Assembly (NCBI GenBank): GCA_027924645.1
Contig: BSBN01001965.1
Location: forward strand, 13,134,001-13,198,000
Direction: 5' to 3'
Length of the DNA: 64,000 nucleotides
Source of the DNA: Cunninghamia lanceolata
Taxonomy: Eukaryota > Streptophyta > Pinopsida > Cupressales > Cupressaceae
Both the position numbers and the translations under genes were made by a program. This document shows positions 47,459-59,859 of the stretch, in pieces. Numbering within the stretch: the first letter of the stretch is position 1; each line of letters opens with the position of its first letter. The notes below the pieces were generated by a model, which did no database searches, was not told the DNA's origin, and was given only the letters and a program-made list of their open reading frames with translations.

Positions 47459-48710
47459 TGTTGCGAGTATGGGCCTAACCGGTGTTGTCATTGATGTAAA
47501 CATACTCCTGTTGTATTAATGACAAGGATTAGATGAGTTATGTGCTGAGGATATTGAGAAAATTAGTCTCAATCAGGAACAATGAAGAATAGTGATATCA
47601 TAAGGTAAAAAGTCCAAGACAGGTTGAGGATCAGAGGATGCAGATTAAAGGGTTCAAAGATATGAATCTTAAGATGTTGCAGTAGAGATTTCAGAGGTCT
47701 ACATGAAGATATAAAGAAGTTGTGAATTGCTCAAGTAGAACCAGTTCTGGTAGATGTTCAGAGGTGACAGAGTGTTACAGAAAGGTCTGGTGAGATCCAG
47801 AAATGCATTGTCCTATTCTACGGATTTGAAGGAGTGTTTGGGAAGTCCTTATAATGTGTGAACTTGATTGGTTCATGGTTTAAAGGTCCGCAAGATTTAT
47901 TCCTTTGTGACAATAATGGCAGACTATGTTCTTGAGGTTCCAGATGAAGGAGAGAAGGATTTCAGTAAGTAGAGGAAGCGCGGATGTTCCTGGTGATTCA
48001 GGCAAGCTTGTGGAGATCCTTGGATCATGTTCAGTTCATGTTGATGGTCTGCATTAGAGTTGGAGCCCAGAATTGAAGAAATACTTCCAGATGAAGGTTT
48101 TCTTCCTTAGGATGGCCGACCGAATGAGTTACTCAACTTGCGGATGTTCTTGTGGATGATTTCTGACTTAAATGTTTGTTCCTAAGTTGATGTTGTGTAT
48201 AAATAAGGGATTACGAAGTCATTTCAGGGGGTGACTAGTGGTGATAAGGATGTGGTAGCAAGGAAGAGAGCGAAAAGCAGAGCAGAAGGTTTGGGCTTAA
48301 ATGGAACTGACTCAAGCATGGTGAAGATGCTATTTACCAGTTCAAGTATGTGATACTTATTCCTTTGTAGACAGTGTGTCTCTTGTAGGTAGTGAGCCTC
48401 TTGTGAGCAGTGTGCTCGGGCAGTGAGCCCTAATTGGCATGTGTCATTTTGTTCTTTCTATTCTTCTAACAGAGAATACATTCTTGGGTTAATCACCCCG
48501 TGGTTTTTCCCTTAACCAGGTTTTCCACATTAAAAATCTTGGTGTCTCATGTGTTAATGTGTTTTTGCTCTTGATTTGTTGCATTGTGCTTGCATGGTTG
48601 ATCTTCTATTATGCTGCTAATTAACAATGTGTAGTTAAGTGTTTAAAGTAGGAGAAAGTTTTGTACAACTGATTCACCCCCCCTCTCAATTGTGTGCCCT
48701 AAATCTAACA
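47459..48710 (+). repeat. 3' LTR of Copia F (1252 bp)
   Basis: TATA box 48198-48205. Hairpin array about 48300-48456: hairpin 1 AGAC/GTCT, hairpin 2 AGGT/GCCT (wobble), hairpins 3 and 4 as in the 5' LTR, and the fifth TGGC/GTCA (wobble). Followed by the GGAAG duplication. Confidence 0.93.
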
Positions 48711-49547
48711 GGAAGAGGAAGTCTACATTGAGCAACTAGTAGAATTCAAGTTATTAGATGAAGGAGATGTGTGCAGATTGAAGAAAGCCTTGTATGGACT
48801 CAAACAAGCTCCTAGAGCATGGTATGCAAGGTTGGATAAACACTTACTACAATTAGGATTCAATAAAGGTACTACTGATAGTAATCTCTATTTAAAGATT
48901 AATGAAGATCAAATATTGATTGTTGAAGTCTTTGTTGATGACATTATCTTTAGAGGAAATGAAGATATGTGCATAAGCTTTGTCGGTGAAATGAAAAGTG
49001 AATTTGAAATGCCCATGTTTGGTGAAATAAATTTATTTTTGGGTCTACAAATTAATCAATCAGATAAAAGAATCTTCATATCTCAGTCTAAGTATGTGGA
49101 AGAGTTGTTGAAGAAGTTTGGGATGGAAGAATTTAAACCAGTGTGTACTCCCATGGTGACTAGTTGCAAGTTGATAAAAATTGATGAATCACCTAAGGCT
49201 GATCAAAACAAATATAGATCCATGATTGGAGGATTGCTTTATCTAACTCAAACCAGACCTAACATTATGCATGCAGTTTGTCTTGTTGCAAGGTTTTAAG
49301 CTAATCCAAGAGAGTCACATGTGATGGCAGTTAAGAGAATCTTGAGGTATTTGAAAAGTACTCTAGATTATGGCATATGGTATCCAAAGGACAATGATTT
49401 CACTCTCAATGCTTATACAGATGTAGATTGGGCCAAAGATGTTGATGACAGGAAGAGTACAAGTGGAGGTGCCTTCCTCTTGGGAAATAGATTAGTTTCA
49501 TGGCTGAGAAAGAAACAAGATTCAATATCCTTGTCAACTGTAGAAGC
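48711..49547 (+). pseudogene. Copia E reverse transcriptase end and RNase H, truncated
   Basis: Continues the Copia E frame after Copia [34 protein letters not shown] (active site kept) and LLYLTQTRPNIM. A TAA near 49297 stands where sisters have a glutamine codon. RNase H YTDVDWAKDVDDRKSTSGG follows to LSTVEA at about 49543. The sequence then switches without any LTR into minus-strand Gypsy gag, so the RNase H end and 3' LTR are lost. Confidence 0.9.
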
Positions 49548-51087
49548 CCAGAAGGCATATCATGTAATCTAGGCCTTTCATTCTTATAATAATTTACTAG
49601 ATTTGTTTGATTGTTATTTGCATTGGGTAGGATTTTTGGATTATCTCTTTTCCCAAGCTTCCCAGCTACTCTCCTAGTGTTTTCAATACTGATGGTTGCC
49701 TTCTCGGCTTCTACCAATGTCATAGGAGATTTGTTTCCAAGCTCATATCAAGTTTTAGCATAAAAACATTTAAGTACAAAGCCAGGGCCATACGATCTGG
49801 AGGCTTCAATTCTAATGGGATCTTATGATAAATCTTAAAAAATCTCTAGTTGAAATCCATCATAGATTCATTATAATTCTTTTGGATACTTGTCAATTTG
49901 TGGAAAACAAAATTTGGATCGAAGTGGCTCCCATACTATTCTTTAAATTGGTTCTTGAAATCTTTATAAGAACAAATTGATGCATCAGGTAGATTCTTGC
50001 ACTAGTCCCTAGCATCTTAAACTAGGGATAGCATGAATAATTTCATCTGAACATCTTCATATTGCACTTCAAAATTATCCATGACTATTTCAAAACTTCT
50101 AATGTGCTCTTCTGCAGAGATGACATTACTGCTAGCAAATTTTGGGAGAGTGTTCCTTAGATCATTATCAATAGGGTCATAGCATACCTGATATCTAGAC
50201 AAGTCAAGCTGCCTATATCTATTGATGTTAAGAGGTCATTGTAAGTGCTCATTTGGTTGATACTAATTTTTAGAATGATGTTGAACATGTACATTAGGAC
50301 GTGGGTTCACATTTTGATTTTGAGGTGGAATATGTCTATGGCCAGGGGGTGGATAAGGGTTAACTATATGATGAGATACATTATGAGTGTTTGATGGTCT
50401 TGTATTTTGGGGTGGAACATTTTGTTGGACATGGCTTCCATGAGGTATCTGTGAACTACCAACCTTTTGATGTGACTTTTGTTGGGTGCTTGTTAGAGCA
50501 TATCCTCCTTTCTTATGAGGGGGTACATACTTTGAGCTAGCTAATTTTGTTCTATTCTTTACTTGTTGTAGTTCTCGTTTCAACTGTTCTTCTTCCTCTT
50601 TCAATTTGGCTAGCCCAAGTTCCTCTTGTAATTTGAGCAAATCCTACTGCATTTCATCCTTATTCCTCATGTCCTTTGGTGGACTATTATGAATTTGTGC
50701 AGAGGTTGTCTGATCCATGAATTCTTGTTGAGCTTCTTCACCCTATTGTAATGACATATTGTAATCATGTTCTACCTGACTTTGTTCTATTTCCCTCATA
50801 ATCTGGGCCTTATATTCAATATGTTTCTGAGGGTCAAGTATGTATTGGTCTAGGATATAATCAGATCCATTATGATCATGATAACTTTTGGATTGAAATT
50901 CATTTGATTCATGTAAGGGAGTGAAGCTATTATGAGTTATAATTGGTTGTTCTGAGGTATTTTCTTGGGTGTTTTGGTTATTAGTACGTTGAGATTGACT
51001 TGATATCCCAATTTTCTTGACAGTGGTTTTTAAAGGTGGGGATGACTGCAATTTTTTACCATTATTTTTAGATCTTCTACCATCCAT
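49548..51087 (-). pseudogene. Gypsy gag, partial second copy
   Basis: Matches 61760-63281 along its length with roughly 10% differences by eye in the part compared. The start ATG at 51087 (DGRRSKNNGKKLQSSPPLK). A glutamine- and proline-rich stretch 50263-50640 (KLKEEEEQLKRELQQVKNR coiled-coil-like, then many H and P). The retrotransposon gag domain follows to 49560, with shifts and stops. It ends at the junction with Copia E; everything downstream of gag is missing. Confidence 0.8.
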
Positions 51088-51227
51088 GTTAAGGGATTAT
51101 GACACTCCAAGACATAAAATGATTTGTAGTTTGTAGAGAGTCACCACCTCACTTAAGAGGACTAATTAATCTTCTGGGTTTTCTTTTTCTAATGTTATGG
51201 TCTCCTACCACGTTTCTTTTTGTGTTG

Positions 51228-51246
51228 TCCCCAATAGAGTTGCCAA
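51228..51246 (-). promoter_or_regulatory. Gypsy primer-binding site, left copy
   Basis: On the minus strand TTGGCAACTCTATTGGGGA, the type used by Tat-lineage Gypsy elements, three bases from the LTR edge at 51250. Confidence 0.75.
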
Positions 51247-51249
51247 TTC

Positions 51250-52349
51250 TGTTAGGTCACAAAAATGCAGGTTGTTAACCCTAAGAGGTTGCCAAGCTCT
51301 CTTGATGTTTTTGGGTAATGACATGGGCCAAATATGGATAAGACCCCCTTCACTTTAGGCTCTGCCAGACCTAGGTGGGTATACCTTTTTTATTAGTGCA
51401 GACTTGATTGACCTACACAATGGAAAATGAGTGTGAAGTAGATGTAAGGTTTGGAACTACTTCAAAAGCTAAGGTTTACAAATATGAGTAAGGTATAAAA
51501 ATTGCTAATGAATAAGACGAGTGCTTTATCTATTGGGCAAAGAGTCAAGAGTTACTGGTATGTGGACCTCTAGATTTGACTTAATTCAAATTATTAGGCA
51601 CTTGTGTAAATATGTATCTTATACAAATGTGGAAGAATGTTGAGATGCAGGATTCTTCTTATCAGATCCCAATGATATTTTCCCAAATTACTATGACGAG
51701 GAGAAATGATGTTAATTCTAATAGGAAGGAAACCAACAAAGATTACTTATCCAAAGGATTTTAACCCTGGGCCGAGACAAATAAACATTCTCTAGGTAGA
51801 GACCAATAAAAATAGACTATTCAACTCGACTTAAATCAACTTCCCATAGAAACCAATCACATTGACCGAATAGAAACAACAAATGTGTACTGACAAATTA
51901 ACTATATCCTTGATATATTAATTTAAACAACTTGGGAAACCACTCTGGAGACAATCATGTAACTCATAAACATCAACATCAACATAACAATTGAACATCA
52001 ATTTTCTAATCTACCAAATAACTTTGATTCCTTTTCATTAATTTAGAAATTCATACTAGTTTTAAAACATGGATAGATATAAATAGATTTTCAAGTACTG
52101 CTTTATATTGCATATATGTCTGTAAGTAGATGAGATGAGATGTCTTTCAAAATGGTGTTGGTATCCTATTTTATAGGATGCATACAAACTTCAGGCCCTA
52201 AATACTACATCTATTCATAATTACATCTCTTCAAGTAACTAATGCATAATTAGGAAATAGAAGGAAAATAGAATCATATGCAGAGATCAAATTATGGGCT
52301 CCATTAATCAACATAGCGGGATCTATGACCCATAGGTCTAGCAAGACCA
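51250..52349 (-). repeat. Gypsy LTR shared by two internal regions (about 1.1 kb)
   Basis: The plus-strand edge TGTTAGGTCAC adjoins the primer site on its left. On its right a pyrimidine tract TCCTCCTCTCC (52350-52360) is the minus-strand purine tract GGAGAGGAGGA of the element to the right, so the LTR ends at ...GACCA. The first 520 bases match 63477-64000. The right end is inferred from the purine tract only. Confidence 0.65.
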
Positions 52350-52423
52350 TCCTCCTCTCCATGATATACATTGATGTATGTTCATTTCTTGTTGTATGAC
52401 AAAAATGTATTGCAACCATTTCC

Positions 52424-55400
52424 TTACACTGCCCTGAATATGAACAAATTTATCTTGCCAATATGATCGATGTAATCTTGATTAGCATAGGCATCTGTGG
52501 AAATTAGATTATTTTTAATTAACTCCAGGGAGAATATCTTTCCCAAACATATATAAGTGTTTCCTATCACCCTTTCCTCATTATTTATGTTTTCAAGAAG
52601 TGGTGGCAATAATCCATTCAATTCACCTTTGCAAATGTCCTTGTCTTGCAAATTCCCATTAGTATTGAAAATTTTTGGAAGCACCATGTCAAGATGTTGG
52701 TCAAAGTCATTTATGTCTTATGTAAGTATACCATTAAATCTTTCATGTTCACTAATCAGGTCATCATATTCCCTGAACACTTGTTCTTCAACATTAGATT
52801 TAGCATTCAATTTCTCTTTTATTTCCAACATCTTAAGGTGTAGCCTTTTGTATTCTTGATACATCTAGTGCGTTCTCTTATGCAAATCCCAAACATTATC
52901 ACTATTTTCCATGATTTTGTCAAATCTTCTTTGAATCAATTCAGAAGCCATATTGTATTTAGCCATTTTCAATTCAGTTTTCAACTATTCAATTCTCTTT
53001 TGAAATTTCTCTTCTTTAAGCTTCCAATAATTTGCATCTGCTTTGGCTTCTATAACCCTCTTGTTAGCTTCTAGGTATGGTGAATAGTTGCTAGATGAAG
53101 GCAATTTATCCCTATAAGTGGCAATCTCTTGTCTCAACATTGAATTTTCTTTCTTATATGTATCATTATCTTTGATCAATTTTTCAATTTGTGCCTTCAT
53201 GAACCTTGCAACATTAACATTTAAATCAGCAATTTCCATGGGATCATTACCCTCAATCCTTTGTATTAAAAGATGACCACGTGCTTTATTTGGATCATTA
53301 ATGATATGAGGTCTCTTACTAAGAGGATATAATGCCCATATCATCAAGTTCTTTTATCAGTGTGATATCATGATCCTCTTCTGATGTCATCCAATGCTTC
53401 CATGTTGAGTTGCAACATTTTGTCCTAACTCCTATTGAAAGTGTCAAGTACAAAGGTTGAGGCCATATCCCATCCAGGAATCAATATCACAACTACTTCT
53501 TGTATTAGTGTCCTCCCCCTTTTTGGAGTCATTATCTCCAATTCTTTGTCAATTTCCTTTTGAAGATCCAGTAATACTTCATCCTGTGTTTCAGGAGTGA
53601 TATCTTTCATTTTTTATCTAGCCTACTTATCATTGTACTCATACAAAAAAGCTTTAAATTCAAGGGTTTTAGTGAAATCATCATTTGAGATAAATTTGTT
53701 GTTGGCTAGATGCTTTATGTCTCCTGATAAGTCATCTAGTGCTTCCATGGTGATAACTTCTCTATCTTAGGAGGTTCATACCCCTTGATGGTTGGATCAT
53801 AGCTATTTACTTCTTCCTCAGATTCTTCCTCTACTTATGTAGTGCTTGTGTCTACATAGAAACTTATGTCTGGTGTGGGCTGAGGCGATAGGTGTTCCAC
53901 GAGAATTTCATATTCAACTTGTGCTTCATTAAGTTGATTTCCTTTTTTGTCAAACACATAGGGGGGAACATTCATGATCAACTTTGATGCATGTGTAATC
54001 ATCAAATCCAATATTTTAATAGGATCATCAACATCTTGAAAAGCTCTGGTGTAAGTGGGGTTTTTGGCTACCCTCCAAGCCTCTGCTAACATTGCTTTAT
54101 GGTATAACCTTCTCCTTTCCACTGCTGTGTTTTCATCACAATTCCTGATTAAATCATCATCAACAAATAGGGCATGATGATATCCCTTTAGTTTTGCTTT
54201 GTCTTGACACTATTTATAAAATGTTCCAGATCAAAATTCTCTCTAGCATTTCTAAGAGGTGATTTGAATTATTCTAATTTCTTGTCAATCAATTGATAAC
54301 CTTTGTCAAAAAGAATTGTGAAATCTCCAAATCATAGTGTTCTAGGCATAAATGACTATTTGTTATGATTCCTATGGAGCATGAAGTCTGAGCAAGCCAA
54401 TTGTCTAATAATTTCTAGGTATGCAACCCTATCCGGGCATGTTTTTGGTAGCAAGAAGGGTGGTCCTTCATATCCAAACACTCTTATCATGGTGCAGTCA
54501 TGAAAAACATACCAGTCACCCCAATTATGATTGAACTTCCCCTTCTCATATTTATCCTTTGGCCTCAGAAATCTCTGTATTTCTACTGATAAGTTGTAAT
54601 TGTAGGGATGACCTAGCCTTTTGTAAATAGGTTTCACAAAAAAATCCTCAAAGTATAAGTAATGAGACTTATCACATCTGCTATCCTAGATTACAGTCCA
54701 CATTTGCATAGGTTTTATATTTCCCATGTTGTCCAAGTCTCTCACTCTTAGATTTTTATCCAATAAGCACATATTTTGTCCTTCATACAATACCATATGC
54801 ATAAACAGGGAATAATGTTTGAACTTATTTCCTCCATTCTTTAGAGATATCAGATCATGTTGTAGGTTGTTTGCTAGATATTCAGCATAATCAAAATATC
54901 ATGCATCATGACTCTATATATCTACGGTTAAAACCATGGGTGTAATTTCCATGAACATAGAGGCTTCTACACCCAATATTTGGAAAACAGAGTAATATGT
55001 GTTTTTGAAATAATCTTCAAATAGTTCAATTGAATAGGGTGGATCTTCAACCCTTGAAAACACCCTGAGTTTGTTATTTTCATCACATAGCCTATGCAGG
55101 GGTAATTTCCATCTCTTATAATTGTTGCTCATATTACAGTACTTAGTGAACAAATCCCTAGTTCTAAATTTCTTATCTAAGCTTGAGTCTAATTGAAACA
55201 CTATTGCAATATAATCTTTGGTAATGGGAAAGAAACCACACACATCACCCAATTCAATCAAGCAAGTCTTAGGGTTTTATTTTTCTGCAAAGAGCTTTAA
55301 CATTTGGACATTTATGAATACATTCGACACTACTAGTTTACCCAAATTTAGTCTCCAAGGATTGGAAATGGGCTTATGCCCATGCATCTTTCTATAACGA

Positions 55401-55609
55401 TAAATAAAAAGATCATATCTTTGAACTAGTGTCCATATGTCCCCTATCTTCTTGTATAAGTCATCTAATTTTTCTATATGCAGGTTTAATTGAGCATTCC
55501 TTTTGGATTTTTGTCCTGACCCAAGGCATTGATCTAACAAATACTGGTTCAACTGCCTATCTCTCATTTTTTTCCTTTTACTCTTAGGGTTCTGAATTGT
55601 TTCTTCCAT
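52424..55609 (-). pseudogene. Extra frame downstream of Gypsy integrase (about 1060 codons), unknown function
   Basis: Starting at the ATG at 55609, open blocks follow one another down to about 52424: 55277-55609 (basic, KRKKMRDRQLNQYLL), 54914-55261 (FFPITKDYIAIVFQLD), 54356-54637 (YNYNLSVEIQRFLRPK), 53835-54122 (YHKAMLAEAWRVAKNP), 53425-53610, 52985-53347 (coiled-coil-like EKLIKDNDTYKKENSM) and 52424-52687. They are separated by single stops or small shifts. Tat-lineage elements are known to carry extra frames of unknown role; I recognise no catalytic motif. If the purine tract at 52350 is right, this is a 3' frame. If not, it could be a 5' extra frame of the left copy. Confidence 0.5.
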
Positions 55610-55615
55610 ATTCTA

Positions 55616-57249
55616 TTATTATGCAAGGATCTCAACTTTGTGAATTATGCAAGTGGAGTAAAACCAGTCAGACTTACTTGATCAATCATTCTGGTTTTGA
55701 ATTATTATCCCGCTACACCCTACGATCACTCCTTGCAATACCCTCAAGACTTGTATTCAATAAACTTAGCTCTAGTGCAATCAATGGCATCTCACTTATA
55801 TTTTCAGATCATTAGAGGGATATTTAATTTTTTAACAGAGGCTGTTGGATCACCAGCATTATGTCTTGTCACTCTATTCTTGGGATGATGTGTTTTGCAA
55901 TCTCATTTACATCACTCTCATGCTTGTTTGGGACTTTGGTGTGACCCCAAATATCATCACATCGATAACATAAGTCCCTCGAAATAGAAGTCTCATTTAT
56001 ATTTAGTCATCCTTCTGATGTTTATAGTTTTTATTTCACATTTTCAAAGAGACTAAAAACCATTCTCTTCGATATAGTAGAGTCATTTTGAAAATCTATT
56101 AATACCTTTTATATTGTCTTTTTATTAGTGAGACTCCTTTTATCAATGGGACTCTAAACAATATCACTCTGACATCTCGAACTCCCTTTACAAATTATTT
56201 TTGATATTTTTCGTTTGATTGGCATGACACATTTTGGTGTGACATCGAAATGTCTTGTCTATTTGATGCATTTGGGATATCGATAAGACTGCTGAGTGAC
56301 TCTCACCAATATCCCTTGTCTCTTTGATTTCTTAATTTCTTCGATTGGTGTGACTTTTATAACTATATATTGTTAAGATTTTTTCCTTTTATGCCTTTGG
56401 GCCATTGAAGAGACTGGATATTGAGTCTCCCTGACATAGTATCATCTTGCCGATATTCATTATGATCTTGAAAGCATAGTGATCTTTAATATAATATTTT
56501 ACGATGAAGGTGGACGAATTTAGGGTTAACAATGGAATAGTGGTGTTTTTCAAGTTAATTGAGATGGATTATTAGGACTTACGGAAGGAAATGGTAAATT
56601 TTTAGGGTTTTAAGATTTTGGTCCAATAGTGGCTCTATCTAGGGATTAATGGATGTGAAGTCACTACAAGAATCCAAAAAATGAATCTCTGGGATGCAGA
56701 CCAATGGTAGTGGGGTGTGGGAAATGGAATCCTAGCCTACTGTAGATGGAAAAATTTCTCTTAAGGAGAGAAGATTTTTAGGAATTGTTCATGCACTGGC
56801 AATTTCCTATTCTTCTTTAATGTACTATGCATGGAGAATTATTCTATGAGAAGAAATGTTTCAGTAATTGTCCATGCACTGGCAACTCCTATTCTTCACC
56901 ACTTATGTTTTGTACATAATAAGAATCTTCACCACACTTGCTGGTGATGACAAATGGGCCTATCCACAATGCTTAAAACTTGCCATGCTTCCCCTTATCT
57001 TGTCCTCTGACTTTCCACATGAGGACCATATCATCCACCTTGAATTTTCTTTCCTTAGTTTTCTTATCAAAAAGATATTTCATTTGTAACTATAATTTTT
57101 CATTTTGTTTCTGATCCTCTATTTTGAATTCATCTCATTCAGCTAATTGTCCCAATCTCTCTTCCATGGGCTTAGAGATATCCAAATCTTCTTGAAGATT
57201 AAACTTATATACCGATATAAGGTTATGCATAGGTAGTCTAGCCTATACA
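55616..57249 (-). other. Gypsy spacer between integrase and the extra frame
   Basis: About 1.6 kb with no coding match. It contains scattered variants of a short word (agagactc / gagtctc) from 55960 to 56430 that look like a worn tandem array, and a purine-rich stretch at 56500-56760. Confidence 0.4.
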
Positions 57250-58200
57250 CTACACCAATTCAAATGGGGATTTTCTTGTGGCCTCTTTTACTTTGATCCT
57301 ATCTACCCACAGAGCTAGTCTTAATTTTGAATCGTAGGCCTTCTTATTATTCTCCAACATTCTTTTTATTATTTTGATGAGGCTTTTATTGCTGGACTCT
57401 GCGTATCCATTAGCTTGGGGATGGTATGGTGAAGCATATGAGATTGTTACACCATAAGACTCACATAATGACTTAAATTCTATCAATCTAAAGCACATGC
57501 CATTGTCTATGATGAGTTTTACTGGTACCCCAAATCTAGTGATAATATTTTCTGAAAGAAAGTTTATCACAACCTTGTTGGTAGCTTGTTTTGTTGGAAT
57601 AGGTTCTATCCATTTGCTGAAGTAACCAGTGGCTACCAAAATCCAACTATGTCCACCACTAGACCTTTCTGTAGTTTCTCCTATAAAATCAAGTCCTCAT
57701 TGGTGAAGTGGGGCTTCCACTTGCATTGGTTTGAGTGGTAAGGCTCCTTGATGGTTGATTTTACCAAAGAATCTTTGGTTGGCTTCACATCTACTTACAT
57801 AGTTGTGAGCATCTTTACAAACTTCAGGCCAATAATTTCCAGATCTTAATATTTTATGGGCGATGGTTTTGGCTAAGAAATACCCTCTGCATACACCTTT
57901 ATGCATTTCTTGTAGAATTTTCTCTACCTATGCCCTATCCAAGCATAGTAACATGATACCATCCCAATTTTTCCAATACAAGTCCCCTTTCATAAAAACA
58001 TATTTCAAGGCATGGAGTTTTAATATCCTTTTTTGATTATCATTCATGCCTAGCAAGCACCTCATGTTCTTTAAATAATACATTATTTCAGTATACCAAG
58101 AGCTATGTTTAATGCTTGCACTAGCATTGTTTTCTTCATTTATGTTATAGATCTATGATGCTTATAGATTTGACTCAGCCATTAATTTGGCTAGACCCTG
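57250..58200 (-). pseudogene. Gypsy integrase
   Basis: The N-terminal zinc segment at 57697-57906 (HKGVCRGYFLAKTIAHKIL, NYWPEVCKDAHNYVSRCEANQ) has asparagine where the second cysteine is expected. The core 57250-57639 has YFSKWIEPIPTK, KLIIDNGMCF (Asp) and HPQANGYAESSNKSL (Glu). The upstream stretch 57910-58200 links directly to the Gypsy RNase H (QGLAKLMAES), with no second RNase H in between. Stops separate the blocks. Confidence 0.85.
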
Positions 58201-58653
58201 TCCCCTAACAAGTTTGGTTATCTATATGTTAATATTGAATTTCTGGATTCTATTAATCCATGTGCATCTTTGTCCAATGACTTCATTGTGGACAAACACA
58301 TCTTTTACCACAACATTTAGCACATAGGCTATTACTTGAGCTCCTACCAAATAAGGCATGAATGCTTTAACTACTTTCACCAGGGCATAAGTTTCTTTCT
58401 TTCTTATGTCATATTTTAATTTTGCCCCTTGAAGTTATTTTCTGAAAAATGAGATAGGTTGTTCAAAACCTTCTTTATTCTTTTGTAACATTACTATAGC
58501 CACAATGTGAAATGAAGCAAAGGAAAATATTTGAAATGGTTTGTCAAATTCTAAAGATTTCAGCACTGGAGCTTCATTAATTGCTTTTTTAATAGCTCCA
58601 AATGCATTGACAACCTCTGTTACCCAATCCACCTTTTCACCTTTCTTCAACAT
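58200..58653 (-). pseudogene. Gypsy RNase H (gRNH), catalytic residues lost
   Basis: Directly follows reverse transcriptase: FDKPFQIFSFASFHIVAIVMLQ and FEQPISFFRK. The position where the first catalytic Asp normally sits is not an Asp, as is common for degraded Tat RNase H. Stops follow. Confidence 0.75.
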
Positions 58654-58728
58654 TTTGGAGATAGGTTTAATTATTTCTACAAAGTTTAGTATAAATCTTC
58701 TGACAAAATTAATCTGACCAAAGAAGGA

Positions 58729-59487
58729 TTATATGGCTTTTACATTCTTTGGAATTGGGATTTTGTCAATGGCTTCTACTCTCTTAGGGTCAATTTTCAC
58801 TCCATTCTTTGAAACTATATGGCCAAGCAATTTACCCTCTGTTACACTAAAATGGGATTTCTTTAGATTTAATGAGATGCCATACTCTAAAGTTTTGATG
58901 AAAATCTTTTCAAGATGTACACAATGGTCCTCAACCTTCTTAGAATATGATATCAAGTCATCTTGAAAAACTACCATAATAACATTTATCAGATCAACAA
59001 AGGCTACATCCATAGCTCTTTGAAATGTTGCTCCTGCGTTCGTGAGACCAAATGGTATTCTTACACACACATACGTCCGCCATGGTGTGGTGAAGGCAGT
59101 CTTGAATTGTTTTGAATCTTTAATTTTTACTTGATTATATTCTGAAAAGCCATCCATCATGGATAATAGCTCACATTCAGTTACTCTTTGTAGCATTTCT
59201 TCCATATTAGGAAGAGGATAATTATCTTTGAGTGAAGACACATTCAGTTTTCTAAAATCCACACATAATCTTATCTTCCCATTTTTCTTTCTTATAGGGA
59301 CTAGGTTTGAAACCCAAGAGGAATGACTGGCTAGTTTAATGATTCCACCCTCCTTGAGTTTTGTAAGTTCCTCTTGCATTTTAGGGGCTAGAATAGGGTT
59401 TATGGGCCTTTGTTTTTGCCTAAATGGCTTAGCATCCAGCTTTAGAGGTATCTCATGTTGAAAAAGGTCTTCTTGGTATGCCTTCAA
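58729..59487 (-). pseudogene. Gypsy reverse transcriptase
   Basis: A clean 252-codon block: LDAKPFRQKQRPINP, WVSNLVPIRKKNGKIRLCVDFRKLN, MMDGFSEYNQVKI, IPFGLTNAGATFQRAMD, the active site VVFQDDLI (two aspartates kept, F-Q-D-D) and LLGHIVSKNGVKID. Three glycine positions carry E or R (DGFSE, PWRTY and nearby), consistent with G-to-A change on this strand. It is the Tat-like motif style. Confidence 0.9.
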
Positions 59488-59859
59488 GTCATCATAAGAA
59501 GGGAAACGAGCATGCTTCTAATTTTAGGACTTAGCTATTTTCCAATATATACATTCTTAGGAGCCATTGGTGTTCCAAGATTTATTTCCTCAACATCTTT
59601 TTGCTTTATTGGAACATTTTTCATGGTGAATCTGTCTTGTAAATCAAACACTCTTTCTAGTGCTACTAAACCCTTAGGTATCTTATTTGTTTTGAGTTGC
59701 ACCACTTCTTGTCCAAAGAGGGTTTTCTTACCATCAACCTTTTCCACAAATGCATTAAAATCAATTTGTTGGCATTCATATTGATCCACATAGTGGAGGA
59801 ATTTTATTAAGTCCTTATCATCACTAAAGACTTGTCATTGTAGATATTGTTAGGGATGG

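Larger units (their letters stand above)
41265..48710 (+). mobile_element. Copia F: complete LTR element nested in Copia E
   Basis: LTRs 41265-42515 (1251 bp) and 47459-48710 (1252 bp), starting TGTTGC and ending with CTAGCA or CTAACA. The duplication GGAAG lies at 41260-41264 and 48711-48715, inside the reverse transcriptase of Copia E, whose frame continues across. The primer site is at 42518-42529 and the purine tract AAAGGGGGAGA at about 47448-47458. The first hundred bases of the LTRs differ at about six positions, so it is older than Copia C. A 540-bp solo LTR sits in its 3' untranslated region. Confidence 0.96.

Noticed and set aside
55597..55888. Plus-strand frames opposite the start of the extra Gypsy frame
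   Set aside because: Short, overlapping each other in different frames, and without recognisable features.
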